64,000 nucleotides of DNA from Treponema sp. (GTDB lineage: Bacteria > Spirochaetota > Spirochaetia > Treponematales > Treponemataceae): positions 29,581 through 93,580 of the forward strand of contig JAGBBT010000110.1 of the NCBI GenBank assembly GCA_017938365.1, in the 5' to 3' direction. Positions within the stretch are counted from its first letter, which is position 1, and each line of letters starts with the position of its first letter. A model generated the notes under the pieces. That model was given only the letters and a program-made list of their open reading frames with translations, did not search any database and was not told where the DNA came from. The translations under genes were made by a program, and so were the position numbers. Shown piece by piece: positions 1 through 7,812 of this stretch.

Positions 1-77
1 TTAATTAATGCATCAAGAACACTTAATTCTAATGTATTAAATCTTCTTAATTTTTTTGTATAATCAATTATTTGCAT
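1..77 (-). CDS. N terminus of an unidentified protein, cut by window edge
   Basis: An ATG at 77..75 on the minus strand opens a frame that runs off the left edge after 25 codons (MQIIDYTKKLRRFNTLELSV...). A minus-strand late-promoter core lies about 30 bases upstream, which supports a real gene start. No strong Shine-Dalgarno sequence is visible. Too little is present to assign a function. The rest of 78..324 holds only AT-rich sequence and the leader of the next gene. Confidence 0.45.
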   Translation of the reverse strand, partial: MQIIDYTKKLRRFNTLELSVLDALI

Positions 78-107
78 ATTATTTTACTCAGCAGAGTCTG
101 TTATAAC

Positions 108-115
108 TATTTATA
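108..115 (-). promoter_or_regulatory. T4-type late promoter core
   Basis: Minus strand reads TATAAATA, the exact core recognised by gp55-type late sigma factors in T4. It lies about 30 bases upstream of the minus-strand ATG at 77. The window encodes a gp55-like sigma factor, so the match is biologically coherent, although single 8-mers occur by chance in AT-rich DNA. Confidence 0.5.
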
Positions 116-324
116 TTTTTGCACTTTTTCATAGAAAAGCTATAAACATTCTTATCTAATTTACTATTATTAAATTAACTTAAAATTATGCTAAAACATT
201 ATTTTTAACAAATACACCAGCAATTATTCTGAAATCATTTGAGTATTTTAAAAGTCTCAATTTAAAATAATTGAAGTGGATTTTAATGACAAAATTCAAA
301 ATTTAATTAAAGAAAGGTATAAAA

Positions 325-747
325 ATGCTTGATACTGCTAAACTTATTGCTTCGGCCATTAAATTTATGCCAAAATCTTTGGAAAAAGATACTACGCTTA
401 CCGTTTTGCGAGAAATTAAAACAAAAGAATCATTGTTGAGAGAACCTCTTACAGCTGAAATTCAGTATAACTGGCTTAAGAAGATGGAAAAGGAACGCGA
501 ATCTTCATTCAAGACTTATGTTGATGCTAACAGAACTGATCTGGCAAATAAAGAATATTTTGAACTTGCAAGAATTAAAGATCTTATGAAACATCTTGAA
601 AAAGAATTGCCTAAGTCTTTAACCAAAGAAGAAATTATTGCTATTATTAATAAAGAAAAATTTGCTTCCATTAAAGAATGCATGGCATATTTTTCAAAAA
701 TGCAGTGCGACAAAAAACTTGTATCTGAAGTATTTAGATCAATGTAA
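325..747 (+). CDS. YqeY/GatB-like protein
   Basis: This 140-residue protein resembles the bacterial YqeY family, which is related to the C-terminal domain of the GatB subunit of tRNA-dependent amidotransferase. The family pattern is visible: an opening helix ending in TVLREIK, then a charged helix with KERESSFKTYVDANRTDLA, then ELARIKDLMKHLEKELPKSL and the LTKEEIIAIINKE helix. The length fits YqeY (about 150 residues). Its role is unclear in bacteria; binding to tRNA is inferred from GatB. The Shine-Dalgarno sequence AAAGG precedes the ATG. It heads the plus-strand cluster that includes the late sigma factor. Confidence 0.65.
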   Translation: MLDTAKLIASAIKFMPKSLEKDTTLTVLREIKTKESLLREPLTAEIQYNWLKKMEKERESSFKTYVDANRTDLANKEYFELARIKDLMKHLEKELPKSLTKEEIIAIINKEKFASIKECMAYFSKMQCDKKLVSEVFRSM

Positions 748-761
748 AAAGGATAACAATA

Positions 762-1280
762 ATGAAGTTTATTGAAGATCTCAATCTCAAACTTGTTTAT
801 GAAAAAGAAATATCTGATGTTATTTCACGTAACAATGTTGATTCAAAAAAATTCTATGAATTGAAAACATTTAAAGATCAAATTGGACCAAAAGGACATA
901 CTGAATGGCATTTTGATGAAATTGTATACACTCTTGAACTTTTTGATATCAATCATGAGTTGGTAAAAAGATTTCAAACTTCATATAAAGATAAAGCCGA
1001 AAAACAGAAAAAAGAATTTCAAAAACTTGCAGCTAGAGATAATTTAACTCTTGTTGAGCATAATAACACTGTTCATATTGGTGATATTTACGTTATTGGA
1101 GAAGTTTGCAATAATAACAATATTGAACATCATTGTACTGATCTTAACAAGCTTTCAGCGCTAAAAATTGCATATGTAATTGATGACCCTACTACGGGTT
1201 CAGAATTTCGTTTTGATGAATTCGTTGATTGCACGGCAAATATTATCATGTATAAGCACTTTACAACTGTTATTGGTTAA
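762..1280 (+). CDS. Hypothetical protein
   Basis: A 172-residue soluble protein with no motif that I recognise. It has a lysine-rich helical middle segment (about residues 68-90) and a His/Asn-rich stretch near residue 125. AAAGGATAACAATAATG provides a good ribosome binding site. It lies 14 bases after the YqeY-like gene and is probably cotranscribed with it. An inverted repeat containing a late promoter follows it. Confidence 0.7.
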   Translation: MKFIEDLNLKLVYEKEISDVISRNNVDSKKFYELKTFKDQIGPKGHTEWHFDEIVYTLELFDINHELVKRFQTSYKDKAEKQKKEFQKLAARDNLTLVEHNNTVHIGDIYVIGEVCNNNNIEHHCTDLNKLSALKIAYVIDDPTTGSEFRFDEFVDCTANIIMYKHFTTVIG

Positions 1281-1291
1281 AACTATTAACA

Positions 1292-1336
1292 CTAGAACTA
1301 AACTTATATAAATAACTTTGCCGAGTTTAGTTCTAG
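1292..1336 (+). promoter_or_regulatory. Late promoter inside a perfect 12-bp inverted repeat
   Basis: CTAGAACTAAAC (1292..1303) is repeated as its exact reverse complement at 1325..1336. The 21-base space between the arms contains TATAAATA at 1307..1314, the T4 late promoter core on the plus strand. It lies about 60 bases before the sigma-factor ATG. As RNA the repeat would form a hairpin (possible terminator of the upstream gene); as DNA it could be an operator around the promoter. Three elements with similar CTAGAA...TTCTAG arms occur before the fibre genes at 45.5 and 50.7 kb. Confidence 0.55.
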
Positions 1337-1371
1337 AATTGTAAAAGAAAAAGATAAGGAAAATAAGTTAT

Positions 1372-2131
1372 ATGATAGAAGAGCACAAGAATCCAGACTA
1401 TGGAAAAGATTTTGATTCATTAATTTTAGAAAATGAAAAGTTTGCATATTTTACCGTAAATAAAGAATTTCGGAAAGTATTCAACAGCAATTAAAGAAGA
1501 ATTATATTCTGCAGCAAAAGAGGGTTTGTGTTACGCTGCAACAAAATACGACCCTTATCAAGATAATTGTAAATTTATATCCTACGCAATTAATTGGATA
1601 CGATATTATATCAATGAAGAACTTAGAAAAATGTATCCAATTCGTCTAAATCAGAATTTTGTATGTAAAAGAAATAAAGTTACTAGAGCCATTGCTAAAT
1701 ATCAAGAAGAAAATGATGGAAAAACACCAACCTGCGACCAATTGTCTGCAATAATTGGAATGTCACCAAAAGTGGTTAAAAACATTCTTGATGTGAATGG
1801 TGGAAATAATTTTAATTATATTTCATTCCAATCTATATCTAATTCAAATAAAACAGATGATGGTGATGTTGAAATTGAAACAAAACTCATTAATGAATAT
1901 CTTCAAGAAGCAGAATCTGATTACGGAATGTCATCATTTGAATTTAAAGATATGATTTCAGCTTTAAAGAAAAAAATAGGTTTAGATGATCTTAATATCT
2001 TTTTAGATAAACATATGAATAATTTTAGTATTTCTCAACTTGTAAAAAAATATAATTTAAAGCCATCCGTTATTACTTCCAAAATTAAAACTGCTGAAAA
2101 AACATGTAAGATTCTTATAGGAGAAATATAA
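1372..2131 (+). CDS. Late sigma factor, sigma-70 family (T4 gp55-like), with CGG +1 shift
   Basis: It would direct RNA polymerase to late phage promoters. ATG at 1372 follows AAGGAAAATAAGTTAT. The first frame (33 codons) reaches CGG at 1471 and then hits TAA at once. Skipping the C continues as GKYSTAIKEELYSAAKEGLC, the sigma-70 region 2.1/2.2 pattern, followed by YAATKYDPYQ and SYAINWIRYYINEEL, equivalent to regions 2.3/2.4 with the conserved W-I-R. A region 3-like helix-turn-helix follows (TCDQLSAIIGMSPKVVKNIL). Total 252 residues; T4 gp55 is shorter (185). Its stop overlaps the next ATG. Family assignment is firm; late-sigma specificity is inferred from the TATAAATA sites in this window. 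Confidence 0.85.
1471..1473 (+). other. CGG +1 frameshift site 1 (sigma factor)
   Basis: Context TTT CGG A. Zero frame terminates 7 codons later; skipping C reads GGA (Gly) and continues into sigma-70 region 2. Confidence 0.85.
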
Positions 2132-2490
2132 TGACTAATAAAAAGCTCATTGAATTATATAGTGATCGCGATATTGAGCTTTTTATAAAATATAAAAATG
2201 ATTTTCTTAAATTTAAAGATCAAATTATTTTTGTACATTATGCTCATATTCCATTTTCATTTTTAACTTCATTTGAATCTTATTTTATTGATTTAACTAA
2301 GATTTATAGCGAATTTAATGTTTTATGTAAAGAACTTAATATTCCAACATCTGAAAGTAAAACATGTAAATTTACAGATGAAAGATGTGTTTTATTACGA
2401 AATATAGCAAAACAACTAAATGCGCGCATCTATCCTATAGAAACGTTTTTAAATTATAATTCTGAAGCATATCGCGAGGATAATCAATGA
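2131..2490 (+). CDS. Hypothetical protein
   Basis: A 119-residue protein that I do not recognise. Its ATG overlaps the sigma-factor stop (TAATG), so translation is probably coupled. Composition is rich in Phe, Lys, Ile and Tyr with predicted helices (residues 1-35 and 50-75) and no membrane segment or signal peptide. The coupling to the sigma factor suggests a role in expression or a shared timing, but this is inference only. Confidence 0.7.
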   Translation: MTNKKLIELYSDRDIELFIKYKNDFLKFKDQIIFVHYAHIPFSFLTSFESYFIDLTKIYSEFNVLCKELNIPTSESKTCKFTDERCVLLRNIAKQLNARIYPIETFLNYNSEAYREDNQ

Positions 2491-3248
2491 CAAATTTATG
2501 GCAAAAATATGTAAATAGATGGTCCGCATTAACAACGGAACAATTACGCCATGATTATTTAAAATACAATCATGGATTTGTTTTAGATGAAGATAATGCT
2601 AATAAATTAACATCATATTTTAATATTAGGTTTATTCCTCAACCATATATTGGAAATTATACTGCTCAACATTATATATTAATGACAAATCCTTCATGGC
2701 ATGAATTTGATATTCAACACATGGGAATTGAAAAGATAGATAAAGAATTTGAATCATCAGCATTTAGACGATTTGAAATTTGTTTAAATCAACTTACATT
2801 TTCAAATAATAGAAATAATGAAAATCAATTTCATTTATTAAGTAACGAATTTTCATATATTCCACACGCAATTGGTAGAACAAAATCAGCTTATGGCTGG
2901 TGGAAACAACGAATTTTTTGTAAAAACTCTATTGTTAAAAGTGAACACGATTTATTTGTTCTTCAATTTTTTCCATATAGAAGTTATTGTTCATCTCACG
3001 TTGAAGCATTTGCTAAACAATATGCGTTAGAAAGTTCAATATACAGAAATGAATTATTAAAGAATGCAATTTCTGAAAATAAACTAATTTATATTATGCG
3101 TTCTGTAAAATTGTGGATAAATTCCATTCCAGATTTAAAAGAATATGGGTTAGATACAAATAATGTATTTGTTGCTAAAAACTTTCAAAATGCAACATTA
3201 TCTAAATCAAATTTAAAATCATTTAAGGAATGGTTAAATGAAAGATAA
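2487..3248 (+). CDS. Possible uracil-DNA-glycosylase-superfamily protein
   Basis: A 253-residue protein overlapping its neighbours at both ends (ATGA-type junctions). It shows a pattern seen in UDG-like phage proteins: a hydrophobic strand ending LMTNPSWHEFD (about 66-76), a central FPYRSY motif after a hydrophobic strand (VLQFFPYRSY), an IYIMRSVKLWINSIPDL segment and a C-terminal NFQNATLSKSNL resembling the motif II loop region. I see these motifs by eye only; a decisive test is a profile search against the UDG clan. If correct it would act on deaminated bases or as a nonenzymatic relative. Confidence 0.45.
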   Translation: MTNLWQKYVNRWSALTTEQLRHDYLKYNHGFVLDEDNANKLTSYFNIRFIPQPYIGNYTAQHYILMTNPSWHEFDIQHMGIEKIDKEFESSAFRRFEICLNQLTFSNNRNNENQFHLLSNEFSYIPHAIGRTKSAYGWWKQRIFCKNSIVKSEHDLFVLQFFPYRSYCSSHVEAFAKQYALESSIYRNELLKNAISENKLIYIMRSVKLWINSIPDLKEYGLDTNNVFVAKNFQNATLSKSNLKSFKEWLNER

Positions 3249-3768
3249 AATTTTATTTTTAGATATGGATGGTGTTGTAAATTCTAATAATGAAATTGTA
3301 AATTATTTAGATGATTTAACAGAAAATCAATGTTATACAAGAGAAGAAGCAAGACATCAATTTAATATAGAATTTTGTCATTATACTGAATTAATTTTTC
3401 CAATATTTGCAAAACGTATAACTGATATATGTGAAACATGTGATTGTGATATTGTATGGTCTACAACTTGGAGAACAATCAGAGAATATAGAAATAATAT
3501 TGAATATGCACAAAAAATGTTAACTAAACGAGGAATTCCGGGTAATCGACTAATTGCATATACACCAATTCTTCCATATAATCCAAGAAAAGACGAAATC
3601 AAATTATGGTTGAAAACATACGGTAAAACTATAAAACGATTTGCAATTCTTGATGACAGAATAGATGCATGTTATAACACAAAACGTGGAAGATTCTTTC
3701 AAACAAATATAAATGATGGACTAACTGAATCTATTAAACAAAACGTTATTAGATGGTTAAATCATTAA
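3238..3768 (+). CDS. HAD-superfamily phosphatase (RNA-repair-type HAD)
   Basis: The N terminus ILFLDMDGVVNS carries the HAD motif I DxDG (nucleophile Asp and acid/base Asp). Motif II is the Thr/Ser in VWSTTWR (about residue 74) and motif III/IV the acidic pair in FAILDDRID (about 137-145). This arrangement and the STTWR motif match HAD domains found in phage and in multi-domain RNA repair proteins, so a nucleic-acid 3' or 5' phosphatase role is plausible; the window also encodes an RNA-ligase-like protein and kinases. 176 residues is the usual length. It ends the plus-strand cluster, before a bidirectional terminator. Confidence 0.8.
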   Translation: MKDKILFLDMDGVVNSNNEIVNYLDDLTENQCYTREEARHQFNIEFCHYTELIFPIFAKRITDICETCDCDIVWSTTWRTIREYRNNIEYAQKMLTKRGIPGNRLIAYTPILPYNPRKDEIKLWLKTYGKTIKRFAILDDRIDACYNTKRGRFFQTNINDGLTESIKQNVIRWLNH

Positions 3769-3776
3769 AAAATAAA

Positions 3777-3808
3777 AAGCTGAAACTTAAGTTTCAGCTT
3801 TTCTTTTT
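3777..3808. terminator. Bidirectional terminator
   Basis: Perfect 10-bp hairpin AAGCTGAAAC-TTAA-GTTTCAGCTT followed by a T-rich run, between convergent genes. The reverse strand also has a T-rich tail, so it can serve both. Confidence 0.8.
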
Positions 3809-4466
3809 ACAACTTACTAAATGCTTTTTCAAGTTTTATAGACACATCTTGTACTTTTTTATATTTTAATGCATTATCATGCAATGGATTTATTATTGTT
3901 TCAAAAAAATCATTCTTATCACATTTAAATAAATCATAAAAACAATCATCATGATAACATAATAAATTATATGCAAGTTGACTTGGTAATATCGCATAAA
4001 AATATGGAGATACCAAATCTGAAAAAATATGTTGTAAAGCAACAGGCGACGTCTCTATATTTTGATAAAAATAATCTTTCAACTTTATTTCTTGCGCACT
4101 AATATAATTTGAAATAATAGCTAATGACTTCTTTACCTCATTAATAATATCAGTTTCTTCTAAATTCTTTTTCTGTTTATATTCTATATACCCTCGATAA
4201 ATCTTTGTTCCCTTTAATGTTCCTAATAAAGAAAGATCAAATTGTCCCTGGGTGACCTCTGCTATTGCCAGAATGTACAATTTCCAATTAACAGTATTTC
4301 GATTTCTTTTGATCATATTTTGAAATCTAAGCAGATATTCTTTCTTTTTTGGATCATTTAAAGAATCAAAATTTTTTATTGGTCTTGGATAGATACCATT
4401 TTTTTGAAAAAACTTTTGTCTATGATATTCATTATAAATTTCTTCAATTGTTGGAATCGTCCACAT
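3807..4466 (-). CDS. Possible helicase loader (gp59-like) or hypothetical protein
   Basis: A 219-residue, mostly helical protein next to the replicative helicase and about the size of T4 gp59 (217 residues). Segments such as YRGYIEYKQKK followed by a helical C-terminal domain recall gp59 in pattern only; I cannot show homology. AAAAGGAATACACG provides a ribosome binding site, and its first 23 bases overlap the shifted end of the upstream gene. Structure comparison with gp59 would decide. Treat the loader role as inference from context. Confidence 0.35.
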   Translation of the reverse strand: MWTIPTIEEIYNEYHRQKFFQKNGIYPRPIKNFDSLNDPKKKEYLLRFQNMIKRNRNTVNWKLYILAIAEVTQGQFDLSLLGTLKGTKIYRGYIEYKQKKNLEETDIINEVKKSLAIISNYISAQEIKLKDYFYQNIETSPVALQHIFSDLVSPYFYAILPSQLAYNLLCYHDDCFYDLFKCDKNDFFETIINPLHDNALKYKKVQDVSIKLEKAFSKL

Positions 4467-4903
4467 TTTTACGTGTATTCCTTTTTATTGTTGAATTACG
4501 TTTAACTTTCTTTGGAAGAATTGGATTAAGTTCTAAATAGTTTTTTCTAATAAATTTGATTAAATGAGTGGTAAAGCAATGCGGTACCAAATATACTCCG
4601 AATTTTAATAAATTCTTCAATTGTCATTTTTCGTTCAATTAGAATTTTTTTAAATTCTTCTTGATCTTTTACTAAACTTTTAAATGATTCTATAAATTCT
4701 TCATCATAAAAATCAGTAAAATTATAATTAGGATTGTTTTTTCTAATATATTTTAAAATAATTTCTGTTAAAATTTCCAAATCAACAGATAACTCCATAT
4801 TTTTAGCAGCACTACTTCCAATTTGATATACCGATGATAATCCTTCGTGAATCTGTTCACGAGCAATATCAATACTTTTTTCATATGATGTTTTTTCAAT
4901 CAT
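4444..4903 (-). CDS. Hypothetical protein with a CGG +1 shift
   Basis: ATG at 4903 overlaps the helicase stop. The zero frame has CGG after 101 codons (4600..4598) and would then end at TAG 4549..4547, leaving an 80-base gap to the next gene. Skipping the C gives 51 more residues (GVYLVPHCFTTHLIKF...) and a TGA at 4446..4444 that overlaps the start of the next gene, the typical packing here. I prefer the shifted 152-residue product because no CGG is decoded normally elsewhere in the window. Function unknown; it is helical and sits between helicase and a possible loader. Confidence 0.6.
4598..4600 (-). other. CGG +1 frameshift site 2 (gene at 4444)
   Basis: Context ATT CGG A. This is one of two sites where the unshifted frame stays open for a short stretch; the shift extends the protein to overlap the next gene. 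Confidence 0.6.
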
Positions 4904-6385
4904 AATTCTTTAAGACCTCCGATGCATTCATCTAATTCTGTTAAAGCTTTATCTGAAGACGTTTTATCTTCTTGTAATTCATTTAATTTTTGATTAAGTT
5001 CTTCTTTCTTTTGTAATTCTTCAGGTGTTTTTGCAGAATCATCTTCATCATCTGGCCAATCAGTAATTCTCAAAGTATCATAATTGACTTGCATTCTAAA
5101 TATTGCACCAACATAACCGCCTAAACGATTTTTAAGCATTTTTGCATTTAAACATCCATTTATACGGTCTTCCGGACTTTGAAATAATGCTAAAATCCCA
5201 TCTGCTGTTGCAACAATACCAGATGATTCAGACGCAGAATCAATATCGATATCTTCTCTAGCATATCCGCCATTTCGACGCGCAGTTTGAATTGGAGCAA
5301 GAATTGGTTTTTTTAATTCAGAAGATAATGCACGAAGCTCTTCTGATATTAATGTTCCTTTTTCATATAAGGTTACATTAGATGGATTTCCATTTGGCTT
5401 CATAATATTTAGGTAATCTACCATAATAATATCTGGAACAAAATCTTTAGATTCTTTTAATTTTCTAATAAATTGACGAAGATGAGCGGCAGTACATGTT
5501 CCAGTTGGATATTCTTTAATATAAAGACCACTTTCTGGATATAAATCATGTAATTGAGTGACTACACGCTTTAATCTATCCGTAGAATTTTTAAGAGTGT
5601 TAATATTCGTTCCAGCAATAAGAGAACTTAAACGTGCAGAATACATTTGTTCTGACATTTCAAGCGAAATAATAAGAACTTTTTTATTTTGTCTAATCCA
5701 ATTATATGCAATATTTCCAAGAAGCTGAGATTTACCTAATCCAGGCTGAGCCATGATAATCCATAAACATGTATCATCTTTCGGTAAACCACCATATGTC
5801 ATTCTATCAAATTCTTTAATCCCAACTGGAATGCGAGAATTTACTTCTTGAAGTTTTTCAATATGTTTATCAATTTTTTTAAAGTAATCTGTACCAAGGT
5901 CACTCGACATTTCCATGCGTACAATACTCTCAAACTGTGATAAACATCCGCCAATTTCTCCTTTTTCTTCAATTTCAGAAATATTATCAAAAATTGCAAA
6001 ATAAATTGCTCTAGCTTTTGTAAATTTGACAATATTATCTTTAATGAATTTATCAGAATATTTTGACTCTTCAAATGCATATAACGAATCTAACATTGGC
6101 TTAATATTTGCATATTGAGAAGAATAACATTCATTTTTAAAGACAGATTCTACATCTCCTCTTTTTGGAATTTGCTCATATTTTTTATAATATGCATTAA
6201 GAAATTTATAAATTGTTTTTAATGTATCATTCTTAAACCAACCGAGCTTTAAAAAATTCATGAACAAATATTGAATTGTCTAAATTTACTGGGTTTAACA
6301 ATTGTTTACATATAATTTTTTCTATATCATTCTCGTTTAATTCCAAAAGATTGTCTGTGTTTTCTTTCTGTTCTCTCTTAATCAT
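4900..6385 (-). CDS. Replicative DNA helicase, DnaB family (T4 gp41-like), with CGG +1 shift
   Basis: Unwinds DNA at the fork as a hexamer. RecA-type core: Walker A AQPGLGKS (in the middle of the chain), followed by VLIISLEMS, Walker B DIIMVDYLN and an arginine-rich IQTARRNGG segment; the YPTGTC and ATADGIL patterns match T4 gp41. ATG at 6385 follows AGGAAAATTAGAAT. The first 47 codons (ending FVHEFFKA) match the start of gp41-type N domains but run into CGG (6244) and then TAA; skipping the C joins GWFKNDTLKTIYKFL in the other frame. Total 494 residues (T4 gp41 475). Without the shift no good start exists for the remaining frame. Confidence 0.9.
6242..6244 (-). other. CGG +1 frameshift site 3 (helicase)
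   Basis: Context GCT CGG T. A run of six T lies 10 bases upstream, so a one-T insertion there would give the same frames; the CGG explanation fits the other sites. Confidence 0.8.
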
Positions 6386-6447
6386 ATTCTAATTTTCCTG
6401 AAAAATACTTGAAGATTAACTTTTACTTAAAATTAAAGTAACTCAGT

Positions 6448-7161
6448 TTATTCAAGATATCTAGCTTTCATTATTTTAAGAACATTATTTTTTTCTAAAT
6501 TGACACCAAATTCATCAATAATATCATTTTGAATTTTCATTAATTTCCCAACTTCTTTGCATGGCTTTGAAATATTAAATATTTTCATTAATTCATTACC
6601 ATCAAAATATCTAAATGGCTTTTCAGAAGCTTTTCTAAGTTCTTCTTCAAGATCTTTAACCCTGTTTTGAATAGAAGTCTTTGGTAAAATTGACACAACT
6701 TCTTTTTTAGTTTTATCAAAAAACAAAGTTCCAGCACCATCGGCATCTACAAGAATAAATAAATCGTCTTTATATTTTCCAGTATTTCTAATAAATCTTC
6801 TTAAGGATTTATCAGAAACATCTTCAAGCTTATGAACATCCATATGATGTTCAATTAAAAACGAAATCTTATTAATTTCATCTGTAGTAAACTTAAGCTG
6901 TTCTAAACGTTTTTTTGCTAATTTGCTTCCCAAAAATTCATGACCGATGAATCTTTTCTTTCCATCAAGATTATCAGATGTTTTTTCATTTTTTCCAATA
7001 TCATGAAGTAATGCAGCAATCTGAAGCTCAAATGACGCTTCATCAGATAATGAATCCAAAACATTTAATGTATGATCAAACACTGTACCACATTTTTCAT
7101 ATTCTAATTCACACTTGCATTTTTCATCATTTTTATATTTGCAATTCTTACAATTTAACAT
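6448..7161 (-). CDS. HD-domain phosphohydrolase
   Basis: Metal-dependent phosphohydrolase of the HD superfamily, similar to the HD domains of CCA-adding enzymes and nucleotidases. Visible motifs are FDHTLNVLD (metal His), ALLHDIGK (HD pair), GHEFLGSKLA, and LIEHHMDVH, in the usual order. The N terminus has a Cys cluster (CKNCKYKNDEKCKCELEYEKC region) that may bind metal. I start at the ATG at 7161, preceded by AAAGG, rather than at an upstream TTG. 237 residues. Substrate unknown; nucleotide or RNA ends are plausible. Confidence 0.8.
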   Translation of the reverse strand: MLNCKNCKYKNDEKCKCELEYEKCGTVFDHTLNVLDSLSDEASFELQIAALLHDIGKNEKTSDNLDGKKRFIGHEFLGSKLAKKRLEQLKFTTDEINKISFLIEHHMDVHKLEDVSDKSLRRFIRNTGKYKDDLFILVDADGAGTLFFDKTKKEVVSILPKTSIQNRVKDLEEELRKASEKPFRYFDGNELMKIFNISKPCKEVGKLMKIQNDIIDEFGVNLEKNNVLKIMKARYLE

Positions 7162-7198
7162 AGATAAATGCCTTTCATTTTTCAATAAATTAAAATAG

Positions 7199-7231
7199 CA
7201 AAAGGTAAGACTTAATTACTAAGTCTTACCT
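7199..7231 (-). terminator. Rho-independent terminator
   Basis: 14-bp hairpin AAAGGTAAGACTTA...TAAGTCTTACCTTT just after the stop of the gene at 7259..7795, followed on the minus strand by a short T-rich stretch. Confidence 0.7.
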
Positions 7232-7258
7232 TTAAATTTGAAAATTATAAAATTAATT

Positions 7259-7795
7259 TTAATCTACTGATTCTGGTAAATATTTGATTAATTTTGGCAT
7301 ATTTTGCCATGCATAATATAATGCATTATTAATATGCAAATATTCTAAGTTTAATACAACGTTATTCCATACAGCTTGTATAGTAAAACCTAATTGAGCT
7401 TTCTCAATATCATTTTTTCCATCATCAGCTAATACTGCTGTTGAAATATCAGATGTTGTCGCAGTATATTGTAAAGAATATTGATCTAATAAAGCTTTAT
7501 ATTCTGTAACACAACGAATTAAATCAGGATTTTGTTGATAATATCCTTCAAATAAATTCTTTTCAGCTAATTCATTATCAGCTTGAATATCTTCTTCAGA
7601 CTTCTCAACAATTTGTCCATCTACAACTTTTAATTGAGAAACTAATTTATCACCAATATATTCAACATAACCATCTTGTTTAAGACGTTCTGTATCTAAA
7701 TTATAATTAATAATAACAGTTCCATCATCTAATTTTTTATTTTCAGGAGCAATTGATTCAATTATTGTTTTATCTTCATTTAATTTATACCACAT
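7259..7795 (-). CDS. Possible tail fibre assembly or fibre-associated protein
   Basis: A 178-residue acidic protein directly downstream of the 871-residue fibre gene, in the place where tail fibre assembly chaperones usually sit. The N-terminal MWYKLNEDKTIIESIAPENK resembles the short beta-rich opening of phage fibre chaperones and minor structural proteins; the C-terminal half (FTIQAVWNNVVLNLEYLHI) is helical. No catalytic motif. AAAAGGAGAAATATAAATT precedes the ATG. Role inferred from position only. Confidence 0.45.
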   Translation of the reverse strand: MWYKLNEDKTIIESIAPENKKLDDGTVIINYNLDTERLKQDGYVEYIGDKLVSQLKVVDGQIVEKSEEDIQADNELAEKNLFEGYYQQNPDLIRCVTEYKALLDQYSLQYTATTSDISTAVLADDGKNDIEKAQLGFTIQAVWNNVVLNLEYLHINNALYYAWQNMPKLIKYLPESVD

Positions 7796-7812
7796 AATTT
7801 ATATTTCTCCTT

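Noticed and set aside
4547..4549. TAG readthrough or reassignment
   Set aside because: The frame beyond this TAG stops again within seven codons; other genes end normally at TAG (for example 35754) and TGA.
6250..6262. A classical -1 slippery heptamer (TTTTTTA) in the helicase gene
   Set aside because: The shift needed is +1, not -1, and the CGG ten bases downstream gives the right frame.
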